From: JBELHJ01 sp042091495
GTDB taxonomy: Bacteria; Bacteroidota; Bacteroidia; Flavobacteriales; Flavobacteriaceae
Length of the DNA: 14,479 bases
NCBI GenBank assembly: GCA_042091495.1
Contig: JBELHJ010000056.1
Location: 1 to 14,479 of the forward strand
Direction: 5' to 3'
The position numbers and the translations under genes are program-made. A model generated the notes under the pieces. It worked only from the letters and a program-made list of their open reading frames with translations, had not been told where the DNA came from and did no database searches. Numbering within the stretch: the first letter of the stretch is position 1; the number at the start of each line of letters is the position of its first letter. Shown here one piece after another: positions 7,298-14,479 of the stretch.

Positions 7298-7299
7298 AA

Positions 7300-8013
7300 A
7301 TGAAAAAAATAGTCAAAATAGGAGTTGGCCTAGTGGTGTTTTTTACACTTCCAAGTATGCTCTTTTTTAGCTTCATTTATTTAAAATACAATGAACCTTT
7401 ACCAACTGCTAAATATGATAATAACACACAATTAATGGTAGATACTATTAAATCGTTTATCAATTACGAGCACTACAGGAATACAGATTATATATCATGG
7501 ACCTTTAAGAGAAGACATCATTTTAAATGGCATAAAAACAAGGGTTTGTGTGAAGTATATTGGAAAAATATCAAGGTTAAATTAGATTTAAATAATAAAG
7601 AAAACTCATTAGTACATATCAATGAAAAATTAATAGATGTATCTGAATCTGAGCCTTATATTGAAAAAGCTGTTAAATTATTTAATAATGATTCTTTTTG
7701 GCTTGTAGCACCCTTTAAATTAGAGGACGAAGGTACCATACTTAGAACAACGCTAATTGATAATAAAAAAGCTTTAATGGTTACTTATACTAAAGGAGGA
7801 ACCACTCCTGGTGATACCTATGTTTGGTTATTTGATGAAAAAGGTAATCCAAAAAGTTTTAAAATGTGGGTTGACCTTATTCCTATTGGAGGACTTGAAG
7901 CCAGTTGGAATGATTGGGTTATGACTGACTCTAAAATTAAACTCCCAACAGCTCACAAAATTGGTCAGCTTGAACTAGAAATAGATCAAATAATCACAAA
8001 AGTCTCTTATTAA
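7300..8013 (+). CDS. Unrecognised membrane-anchored protein
   Basis: I do not recognise a named family. The 237-residue product begins with a basic stretch and one hydrophobic segment (about residues 7-28) without a clear cleavage site, so it is probably an inner-membrane protein with a periplasmic domain. The rest looks like a mixed or beta-rich soluble domain with striking aromatic blocks: SWTFKRRHHFKWH (66-78), DSFWLVAPFKLEDEGT (131-146), GGTTPGDTYVW (166-176) and PIGGLEASWNDW (195-206). There is one cysteine (84). The blocks look conserved, as in a small envelope protein family of this phylum, but no catalytic motif is obvious. It starts two bases after the small upstream ORF, so it is probably the last member of the operon led by the ACP phosphodiesterase gene. 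A hairpin follows its stop. Confidence 0.8.
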   Translation: MKKIVKIGVGLVVFFTLPSMLFFSFIYLKYNEPLPTAKYDNNTQLMVDTIKSFINYEHYRNTDYISWTFKRRHHFKWHKNKGLCEVYWKNIKVKLDLNNKENSLVHINEKLIDVSESEPYIEKAVKLFNNDSFWLVAPFKLEDEGTILRTTLIDNKKALMVTYTKGGTTPGDTYVWLFDEKGNPKSFKMWVDLIPIGGLEASWNDWVMTDSKIKLPTAHKIGQLELEIDQIITKVSY

Positions 8014-8018
8014 ACAGC

Positions 8019-8036
8019 TTTCTTTTTATAAAGAAA
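8019..8036 (+). terminator. AT-rich hairpin after the unknown gene
   Basis: TTTCTTT (8019-8025) pairs with AAAGAAA (8030-8036) around a four-base loop, just after the stop at 8013, and CTATTTTTG follows. The stem has a single G-C pair and the T run doubles as the likely uvrA -7 box, so termination would be weak. Confidence 0.35.
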
Positions 8037-8041
8037 ACTTC

Positions 8042-8049
8042 TATTTTTG
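8042..8049 (+). promoter_or_regulatory. Candidate -7 box (TATTTTTG) for uvrA
   Basis: TATTTTTG matches TANNTTTG and ends 14 bases before the uvrA ATG. A TTTC, one base off the TTTG -33 element, stands 19 bases upstream at 8019-8022. No LexA-type operator was recognised nearby. Confidence 0.45.
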
Positions 8050-8063
8050 ACGATTGGCTTATT

Positions 8064-10907
8064 ATGAATAGAAAAGAAGAATTTATTGAGGTTAAAGGTG
8101 CTAGAGTTCACAATCTCAAAAATATTGATATTGATATACCTCGTGAAAAACTAGTTGTTATTACTGGATTATCAGGCAGTGGTAAGTCATCATTAGCTTT
8201 CGATACCATTTACGCAGAAGGTCAAAGACGCTATATAGAAACCTTTTCAGCATACGCTAGACAATTTTTAGGGAGTTTAGAACGACCAGATGTAGATAAA
8301 ATAGATGGGCTTTCACCAGTTATTGCCATTGAACAAAAAACAACCAGTAAGTCACCGCGATCAACCGTAGGCACCATTACAGAAATTTATGATTTTTTAA
8401 GATTACTTTTTGCCAGAGCGGGTGACGCTTACTCCTATGTTACTGGTGAAAAAATGGTAAGCTACACCGACGAACAAATTAAAGAGCTTATCATTGCTAG
8501 TTATCAAAACAAACGTATAAATATTTTAGCGCCAGTAATTAAATCGCGAAAAGGCCATTACAGAGAGCTATTTGATCATATTAGTAAACAAGGTTTTGTT
8601 AAAGTTAGAGCTGATGGGGAAATTATAAATTTAGCACCGGGACTTAAATTAGATCGATATAAAACGCATGATATTGAAATTGTTATAGACCGTCTAGTTA
8701 TAAATGAAAATGCAGACCAGACCTTAGATAAACGACTAACTGAAACCATTCAAACGGCACTTTATCATGGTGACGGCGTGCTTCAAGTTATGGACCAAGA
8801 TAGCAATGAGACCAGATACTTTAGTAAGCATCTGATGTGCCCCACTTCAGGTATTTCGTATCCAAATCCTGAGCCTAATAATTTCTCGTTTAATTCCCCA
8901 AAAGGGGCGTGTCCAAAATGTAACGGTTTAGGAGAACTTTATGTTGTAAATCCTAATAAAATAATTCCTAATGCTAAAATATCAATAGCTAATGGAGCCC
9001 TCGCACCTCATGGTCCTCAAAAGAATAGTTGGATTTTTAAACAATTAGAGCTTATTGCTAAACGCTATAAGTTTAAATTATCTGATCCATATAAATCGAT
9101 TCCTGAATCTGCTAAATCCTTTATTTTGTATGGGGGTAAAGATCAATTTGATGAGCATAGTAAATCTTTAGGTGTTACTAGAAATTATAATATTGATTTT
9201 GAAGGCATCGCTAACTTTATTGAATCACAATACAAAAACTCAGACTCAAAGTCATTAAGAAGATGGGCCAGAGATTATATGGATAAAGTAGATTGTGAAA
9301 CGTGCTCTGGCAGTAGATTAAAGCCTGAATCATTATGCTTTAAAATTAATAATAAGAACATTCAAGATCTCACTTCAATGGATATTGAGGGACTTTTTAA
9401 GTGGTTTAAAAATATTGATGCTAAACTTAGCAAAACTCAACATAAAATTGCAGAGGAGATCATCAAAGAAATTAAAACACGATTACAATTCTTATTAGAT
9501 GTTGGGTTAAATTACCTCTCCTTAAGTAGAAGTTCAAAAACATTATCAGGAGGAGAAGCGCAAAGAATTCGCTTAGCTACTCAAATAGGGTCTCAGTTAG
9601 TAGGTGTTCTTTATATTCTTGATGAACCCAGTATTGGGCTTCATCAAAGGGATAATGAAAAACTCATTATGGCTTTAAAGTCTTTAAGAGATATTGGTAA
9701 TTCCGTTATTGTTGTAGAACATGATAAAGACATGATAGAGGAAGCAGATTACATTATAGATATTGGACCGCTAGCGGGAAAAAACGGTGGTGAAATTATA
9801 AGTCAAGGTACTCCAAAAGAAATCTTGTCACACAATACTACAACTACAGCCTATCTTAATGGAACAAAAACCATAGAAATCCCATCAAAACGAAGAAGTG
9901 GAAATGGAAATTTTGTTCAACTTAAAGGCTGTAATGGTAATAATCTAAAAAATATTGATGTTAAATTCCCATTAGGTAAAATGATTGGGGTAACTGGAGT
10001 TTCAGGAAGTGGAAAATCTACTTTAATTAATGAAACACTTTATCCCATATTAAATACTCATTTTTTTAATGCTGTTAAAAAGCCACTAGAATACAAATCA
10101 ATTCAAGGGCTTGAGCACATTGATAAAGTTATTGATATTGATCAATCACCAATAGGCAGAACCCCTAGAAGTAACCCCGCAACATATACAGGGGTTTTTA
10201 GTGAAATACGCACTTTATTTGCTAAAATTCCGGAGGCAATGATACGGGGCTATAAACCAGGGCGATTTAGTTTTAATGTAAAAGGTGGACGTTGTGAAAC
10301 ATGCCAAGGTGGAGGGTTGAAACTTATTGAAATGAACTTTTTACCAGATGTATATGTTGAATGCGAAACCTGTCAAGGAAAACGATTCAATAGAGAAACC
10401 TTAGAAATTAGATACAAAGGCAAATCTATTAGTGATGTCCTTGAAATGACTATCAATGAATCGGTATTATTTTTTGAACATATTCCTAAAATTTATAAAA
10501 AACTTAAAACCATTCAAGATGTTGGACTAGGCTATATAACACTTGGACAACAAAGCACCACACTATCAGGTGGTGAAGCCCAACGCATTAAATTAGCAAC
10601 AGAATTAAGTAAACGGGACACCGGAAATACTTTTTATATTTTAGATGAACCCACTACAGGACTTCATTTTGAAGATATTAGAGTATTAATGGATGTACTT
10701 AATAGGTTAGTTGATAAAGGAAATACTGTATTAATTATTGAACATAATCTAGATGTTATTAAATTAGTAGATTACATCATAGATATTGGTCCTGAAGGGG
10801 GACAAAAAGGGGGACAAATCATTGTAAAAGGTGACCCTGAAACTATTATAAATAATGAGCATAGTCATACAGCTAAATTTTTAAAAAAAGAACTTAATTA
10901 CCTATGA
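8064..10907 (+). CDS. uvrA: Excinuclease ABC subunit A
   Basis: UvrA is the damage-sensing ATPase of nucleotide excision repair; a dimer loads UvrB onto damaged DNA in the cytoplasm. The 947 residues are the normal length and the two-ABC layout is complete. Walker A motifs are GLSGSGKSS (35-43) and GVSGSGKST (645-653), signature motifs are LSGGEAQRI (494-502 and 834-842), and Walker B motifs are YILDEPS and YILDEPT (about 517-523 and 858-864). The C-terminal zinc module is intact with Cys744, Cys747, Cys767 and Cys770. The N-terminal zinc module is odd: Cys259, Cys283 and Cys286 are present but the fourth position, in CPTSG, is Ser262. This may be a lineage trait and that module is not the essential one in the family. 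The gene has its own candidate promoter and overlaps the LOG-family gene by ATGA. Confidence 0.98.
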   Translation: MNRKEEFIEVKGARVHNLKNIDIDIPREKLVVITGLSGSGKSSLAFDTIYAEGQRRYIETFSAYARQFLGSLERPDVDKIDGLSPVIAIEQKTTSKSPRSTVGTITEIYDFLRLLFARAGDAYSYVTGEKMVSYTDEQIKELIIASYQNKRINILAPVIKSRKGHYRELFDHISKQGFVKVRADGEIINLAPGLKLDRYKTHDIEIVIDRLVINENADQTLDKRLTETIQTALYHGDGVLQVMDQDSNETRYFSKHLMCPTSGISYPNPEPNNFSFNSPKGACPKCNGLGELYVVNPNKIIPNAKISIANGALAPHGPQKNSWIFKQLELIAKRYKFKLSDPYKSIPESAKSFILYGGKDQFDEHSKSLGVTRNYNIDFEGIANFIESQYKNSDSKSLRRWARDYMDKVDCETCSGSRLKPESLCFKINNKNIQDLTSMDIEGLFKWFKNIDAKLSKTQHKIAEEIIKEIKTRLQFLLDVGLNYLSLSRSSKTLSGGEAQRIRLATQIGSQLVGVLYILDEPSIGLHQRDNEKLIMALKSLRDIGNSVIVVEHDKDMIEEADYIIDIGPLAGKNGGEIISQGTPKEILSHNTTTTAYLNGTKTIEIPSKRRSGNGNFVQLKGCNGNNLKNIDVKFPLGKMIGVTGVSGSGKSTLINETLYPILNTHFFNAVKKPLEYKSIQGLEHIDKVIDIDQSPIGRTPRSNPATYTGVFSEIRTLFAKIPEAMIRGYKPGRFSFNVKGGRCETCQGGGLKLIEMNFLPDVYVECETCQGKRFNRETLEIRYKGKSISDVLEMTINESVLFFEHIPKIYKKLKTIQDVGLGYITLGQQSTTLSGGEAQRIKLATELSKRDTGNTFYILDEPTTGLHFEDIRVLMDVLNRLVDKGNTVLIIEHNLDVIKLVDYIIDIGPEGGQKGGQIIVKGDPETIINNEHSHTAKFLKKELNYL

Positions 10908-11593
10908 AGAAAGAATCACATCACAAGGGATGGAATGAAATAAAAACTAATGACTCTTGGGCCATATTCAAGATTGTTGGAGAATTTGTTAACGGTTATG
11001 AAAAATTAAGCAGAATAGGTCCATGTGTATCTATTTTTGGTTCAGCTAGGACAAAATCAGATCATAGATACTATAAGTTAGCCGAGGAAGTCGCTTCAAA
11101 AATTGTTAATCATGGTTACGGTGTTATCACTGGAGGTGGACCAGGAATTATGGAAGCTGGAAATAAAGGCGCTTATTTAGCCGGAGGAACTTCAGTTGGC
11201 TTAAATATTGAACTGCCTTTTGAACAACATGATAATCCATACATTGATCACGATAAAAGCCTTGATTTTGATTACTTCTTTGTGAGAAAGGTGATGTTTG
11301 TAAAATACTCTCAAGGCTTCGTTGTTATGCCTGGTGGTTTTGGGACACTAGATGAATTATTTGAGGCTATCACACTAATACAAACCAATAAAATTGAAAA
11401 ATTTCCTATTGTTTTAGTTTCTAGAGAGTTTTGGGGAGGTTTACTAGATTGGATAAAGGAAACTTTACTAGCAAAATTCTCTAATATCAGTGAAGGTGAT
11501 TTAGATCTTATTCATGTGGTTGATACTCCTGATGAAGTCATTAACATATTAGATAATTTCTATAAAAAATATGATTTAAGTCCTAACTTTTAA
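10904..11593 (+). CDS. LOG-family protein (cytokinin riboside 5'-monophosphate phosphoribohydrolase type, TIGR00730)
   Basis: This is a 229-residue Rossmann-fold enzyme of the LOG family, which hydrolyses the N-glycosidic bond of nucleoside 5'-monophosphates, releasing the base and ribose 5-phosphate. The key blocks are GGGPGIMEAGNKG (77-89), FFVRK (125-129, Arg128) and PGGFGTLDE (143-151, Glu151), the last two supplying the catalytic Arg and Glu. CVSIFGSAR (41-49) is the nucleotide-binding strand and turn. In bacteria without cytokinin signalling such enzymes may salvage or clean up nucleotides such as AMP or modified bases; that role is inferred. Its ATG overlaps the uvrA stop (ATGA), so translation is probably coupled and the gene shares the uvrA transcript. 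The start is consistent with the family's N-terminal GWNEIKTNDSWAIF block. Confidence 0.92.
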   Translation: MKKESHHKGWNEIKTNDSWAIFKIVGEFVNGYEKLSRIGPCVSIFGSARTKSDHRYYKLAEEVASKIVNHGYGVITGGGPGIMEAGNKGAYLAGGTSVGLNIELPFEQHDNPYIDHDKSLDFDYFFVRKVMFVKYSQGFVVMPGGFGTLDELFEAITLIQTNKIEKFPIVLVSREFWGGLLDWIKETLLAKFSNISEGDLDLIHVVDTPDEVINILDNFYKKYDLSPNF

Positions 11594-11606
11594 ATCAATA
11601 TCTAAT

Positions 11607-14438
11607 TTGAAATACCAAAAGTATCTATGCTTTGCAATTGTGATGGTCTTCTTTTTTTCTAGAGGATTCGCACAACAACGCACAACAATTAAAATGGTAT
11701 TAGATACTACAGCAAATTCATTACGAATTAAACAAACGCTATTTTATAAAAACAAATCAAAAGCCACCCTAAATAATATCGTTTTAATAGATTGGAATAA
11801 TAGTTATAATTCAAAGACCTCTCCCCTTGCAGAACGATTTTCAGAAGAATACGATTCAAAGTTTCACTTTGCAAAATCAGAGGATAGAGGTTACACCTCT
11901 ATTCAATCTGTAGTTGATGAAAATAATAATAAACTTAAATTTAAATACGACTCAAAAAATCCTGATAACCTTAATTTATCTCTAAAAAAACCTTTACATC
12001 CAAACAATGAAACTGCATTAGTTTTTGATTATACGGTTAAATTACCTAATATGAAATTCACGGGCTATGGTGTAGATAAGAATTCAAATTATAACCTAAG
12101 GTATTGGTATTTTACACCTGCGATTTATGACAATGGATGGATTTACCATAGTAATTTAAATCTTGACGATCTATACACTACACCTATGGATATTGATTTA
12201 AAAATTTCTTACCCGAAACATTTTAATGTAATAAGCGAATTAGACGAAGTAACACCAAAAGCAGACAATACAATTCATTTAAGAGGACTAAATAGAGTTG
12301 ATAGTCGATTAATTTTAACTAAAGAAAACGATTTTAAATCCATTAAAACAGATGTTTTTACTATTTCAAGTAATTTAAATGATAAGGACATTAACGCTAT
12401 CGATAAGGTTTTAGCTACTGATCGTATTATTCAATTTTTAACCAAAGAATTAGGCCCATATAAAAATAAAAAGCTTTTAGTAACTAAAACAGATTATAAT
12501 AAAGATAAACTGTATGGAATTAATCAATTACCAAAAATTCTTAGACCATTTCCAGATGAATTTCAATATGAAGTAAAACTATTAAAAACCACTTTAAAAC
12601 TTTTCATTAACAACAGTCTGTTTTTTGACAACAGACGTGATTATTGGCTTTCTGATGGTATGCAAATATATTATTTAATGAAATATGTTGATTTCTATTA
12701 CCCGGAATCAAAACTTCTTGGAGAATTAGCGAAAATTTGGGGGGTTAGATCGTTTAATGCAGGCAAAAAAGATTTTAACTATCAATACTACTTGTATTAC
12801 ATGCAGATAGTCAGAATAAATAGAGATCAGCCACTCAACCTTCCTAAAGACAAATTGCTCAAGTTTAATTCAAATATCTCGAGTAAATATAAATCTGCTA
12901 TTGGTTTCGATTATTTGAAAGACTATTGTGACACCTCCAATTTTGATAACATTTTTAAAAAATTCTTTGTTGAATATCAAGGCAAGCAAACTTCTTCAAA
13001 TGATTTTTCTAAAATTTTAAAAGGAAAGTGCCCTAAAAATATTGATTGGTATTTTGATAATTACATTAACTCAAACAAACGTATCGACTACAAACTCAAA
13101 TCGGCTAAAGTCGTTGACGATTCCATTAAGTTTATTATAAAAAATAAGTATAAATCCAATTTTCCAATTTCACTTTACGAAGTCAAAAAAGACAGTGTAT
13201 TAGCAAAGTATTGGTATAATGATATCAATACATTAAACAAAAAGAGTATAAGCTATAACGGAGGTGATCAACTTGTAATTAATTACGAACAAATCATACC
13301 AGAATTTAATTTAAGAAACAATCATAAGTCTTTAAATTCAAATAAACTACTAAATAAACCTTTTCAAGTTCGAATATTTAAGGATTTAGAGGACCCTAAT
13401 TATAATCAAGTCTTTGTTATGCCTATTTTAGAGTATAAAAACATATACGATGGCATAACATTAGGGGGCAAACTATACAACAAATCAGTACTTCGAAAAA
13501 CATTTAATTACAACTTAACGCCAAAGTATTCCGTAAATTCTAAAACTTTAACCGGTAGCTTTAATGCCTATGTAATGAAGTATTATGAAGACTCAGACCT
13601 CTTCAAATTATTTTATGGAATATATGGTAATTATTCATCCTTTGGAAGAGATGCCTTTGTTAGAAAATTTACACCTAGCATATCATTATATTTTAGAGAC
13701 AGAAAAGACTACAGATCTAATCTAAGATCACAAGTTCAAATGCGATTAACAAGTATTAATAAGACTATTGGACCTGATTCAGATGTTATTGATACGGCAC
13801 CAAATTATGATGTTGTAAATTTAAGATATCTCAGATCAAATGCTGGCCTTATTAAGCACAGTAGATGGTATAATGATCTCCAATTTTCTAAAAACTTTGG
13901 AAAAGTTACATTTAACTATGAGTATAGAAAACTCTCGGAAAATAACCGCCAATTTAATTTGAGATGCTTTGCTGGTGTGTTCCTTTATAATAACACCCAT
14001 CAAAATGATGATTATTTTAGTTTTGCATTAGATCGACCTACAGACTACTTATTTGATTATGGTTATTTAGGAAGGTCAGAAGCAAGTGGCCTATTTAGTC
14101 AACAAATTATTGTTGCAGAAGGAGGATTTAAATCCTTTTTAGAACCAAGGTATGCTAATCAATGGATGACTACAGCCAATGCTATAACAACCATTTGGAG
14201 GTACATAGAGGCATACGGAGATGTAGGTTTAGTTAAAAACAATTCGCAATCCCCAGAATTTGTTTATGATTCTGGAATAAGATTAAACTTAGTAGAAGAT
14301 TATTTTGAAATTTATTTCCCGGTATACTCTAAATTAGGATGGGAAATAACTCAAAATAACTATGCTGAGAAAATTAGATTTACATTTACTGTTGATCCAC
14401 AAGTTCTTATTGGTCTATTTAAAAGAAAATGGCTTTAA
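11607..14438 (+). CDS. Exported protein with degenerate M1-peptidase-like region and C-terminal outer-membrane beta-barrel
   Basis: The start is a TTG codon. It gives a full signal peptide (KYQK n-region, hydrophobic core, cleavage after GFAQ, about residue 23), whereas the next ATG (11643) would leave no basic n-region. Residues ~25-240 look like the beta-sandwich of M1 aminopeptidases (for example LIDWNNSYNSKTSPLAERF, 60-78). Residues ~260-500 resemble the gluzincin and helical parts. Where HExxH is expected there is YEVKL (321-325), and the WLxEG block is WLSDG (347-351), so both zinc histidines are absent and the third ligand is changed. From about residue 590 to the end, alternating strands rich in Tyr and Phe (ITLGGKLYN, ISLYFRDR, VTFNYEYRK, IRFTFTVD) and a terminal IGLFKRKWL indicate an outer-membrane barrel. 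The gene follows the LOG-family gene by 13 bases. The activity is unknown; proteolysis is unlikely. Confidence 0.8.
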   Translation: MKYQKYLCFAIVMVFFFSRGFAQQRTTIKMVLDTTANSLRIKQTLFYKNKSKATLNNIVLIDWNNSYNSKTSPLAERFSEEYDSKFHFAKSEDRGYTSIQSVVDENNNKLKFKYDSKNPDNLNLSLKKPLHPNNETALVFDYTVKLPNMKFTGYGVDKNSNYNLRYWYFTPAIYDNGWIYHSNLNLDDLYTTPMDIDLKISYPKHFNVISELDEVTPKADNTIHLRGLNRVDSRLILTKENDFKSIKTDVFTISSNLNDKDINAIDKVLATDRIIQFLTKELGPYKNKKLLVTKTDYNKDKLYGINQLPKILRPFPDEFQYEVKLLKTTLKLFINNSLFFDNRRDYWLSDGMQIYYLMKYVDFYYPESKLLGELAKIWGVRSFNAGKKDFNYQYYLYYMQIVRINRDQPLNLPKDKLLKFNSNISSKYKSAIGFDYLKDYCDTSNFDNIFKKFFVEYQGKQTSSNDFSKILKGKCPKNIDWYFDNYINSNKRIDYKLKSAKVVDDSIKFIIKNKYKSNFPISLYEVKKDSVLAKYWYNDINTLNKKSISYNGGDQLVINYEQIIPEFNLRNNHKSLNSNKLLNKPFQVRIFKDLEDPNYNQVFVMPILEYKNIYDGITLGGKLYNKSVLRKTFNYNLTPKYSVNSKTLTGSFNAYVMKYYEDSDLFKLFYGIYGNYSSFGRDAFVRKFTPSISLYFRDRKDYRSNLRSQVQMRLTSINKTIGPDSDVIDTAPNYDVVNLRYLRSNAGLIKHSRWYNDLQFSKNFGKVTFNYEYRKLSENNRQFNLRCFAGVFLYNNTHQNDDYFSFALDRPTDYLFDYGYLGRSEASGLFSQQIIVAEGGFKSFLEPRYANQWMTTANAITTIWRYIEAYGDVGLVKNNSQSPEFVYDSGIRLNLVEDYFEIYFPVYSKLGWEITQNNYAEKIRFTFTVDPQVLIGLFKRKWL

Positions 14439-14448
14439 AATATTTTCA

Positions 14449-14478
14449 ATAAAAAACTGATTTTTTTATATTTTTTTT
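14449..14478 (+). terminator. Candidate terminator after the barrel-protein gene
   Basis: ATAAAAAA (14449-14456) pairs with TTTTTTAT (14462-14469) around CTGAT, and a run of eight T follows (14471-14478). The stem is entirely A-T, so it is thermodynamically weak, but the placement ten bases after the stop and the long T tract fit a transcript end. Confidence 0.4.
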
Positions 14479-14479
14479 G

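Noticed and set aside
11602..11609. TAATTTG just before the barrel-protein gene as a -7 box
   Set aside because: The spacing is one base short of TANNTTTG, and the G is the last base of the start codon itself, so a promoter here could not give a transcript containing the start.
11607..12900. Active M1 aminopeptidase annotation
   Set aside because: I searched the N-terminal half by eye for HExxH and found none, so a catalytic call is not supported.
1..14479. CRISPR array, tRNA, rRNA, transposase or att-site structures
   Set aside because: No spaced repeats, cloverleaf-like sequence, terminal inverted repeats with transposase motifs or flanking duplications were seen; gene content and base use are uniform across the window.

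Overview
The window looks like ordinary chromosomal DNA from a member of the Bacteroidota, most likely family Flavobacteriaceae. The evidence is strong AT bias, A-rich leaders without clear Shine-Dalgarno sites, repeated TANNTTTG boxes (the -7 element of the Bacteroidota primary sigma factor) just upstream of genes, lipoprotein signals, and protein families typical of the group. I see no RNA gene, insertion sequence, phage gene, CRISPR array or origin, and no gene-free stretch over 300 bases.

Left part (1-4854): the 5' end of mnmE (tRNA wobble-uridine modification) leaves the window on the minus strand. Divergent from it is a TlpA-like thioredoxin lipoprotein. This converges on a rhomboid protease gene (minus). 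The rhomboid gene is divergent from an LpxL/HtrB-type lipid acyltransferase (plus), and that gene runs head-on into a GlmM/phosphomannomutase-type hexose-phosphate mutase (minus). The last two genes overlap by four bases at their stop codons, inside the loop of a hairpin that has T-rich DNA on both sides.

Middle part (4855-8013): a co-directional group holds acyl carrier protein phosphodiesterase, a gamma-glutamyltransferase lipoprotein (coupled by a one-base overlap), a 47-codon ORF that looks like the broken start of another gene, and an unrecognised membrane-anchored protein.

Right part (8064-14438): uvrA has its own candidate promoter. It is followed by a LOG-family nucleotide phosphoribohydrolase (ATGA overlap) and, 13 bases later, a 943-residue exported protein. 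That protein begins at TTG and seems to join an M1-aminopeptidase-like region lacking the zinc ligands to a C-terminal outer-membrane beta-barrel.

Functionally the genes are mostly housekeeping: tRNA modification, envelope lipid and amino-sugar synthesis, ACP turnover, glutathione or gamma-glutamyl peptide salvage in the envelope, periplasmic redox, and nucleotide excision repair. I do not see a new multi-gene system. The items most worth a second look are the peptidase-like/barrel protein, the 47-codon remnant, the shared-stop bidirectional terminator, and the face-to-face promoter boxes between the rhomboid and acyltransferase genes.
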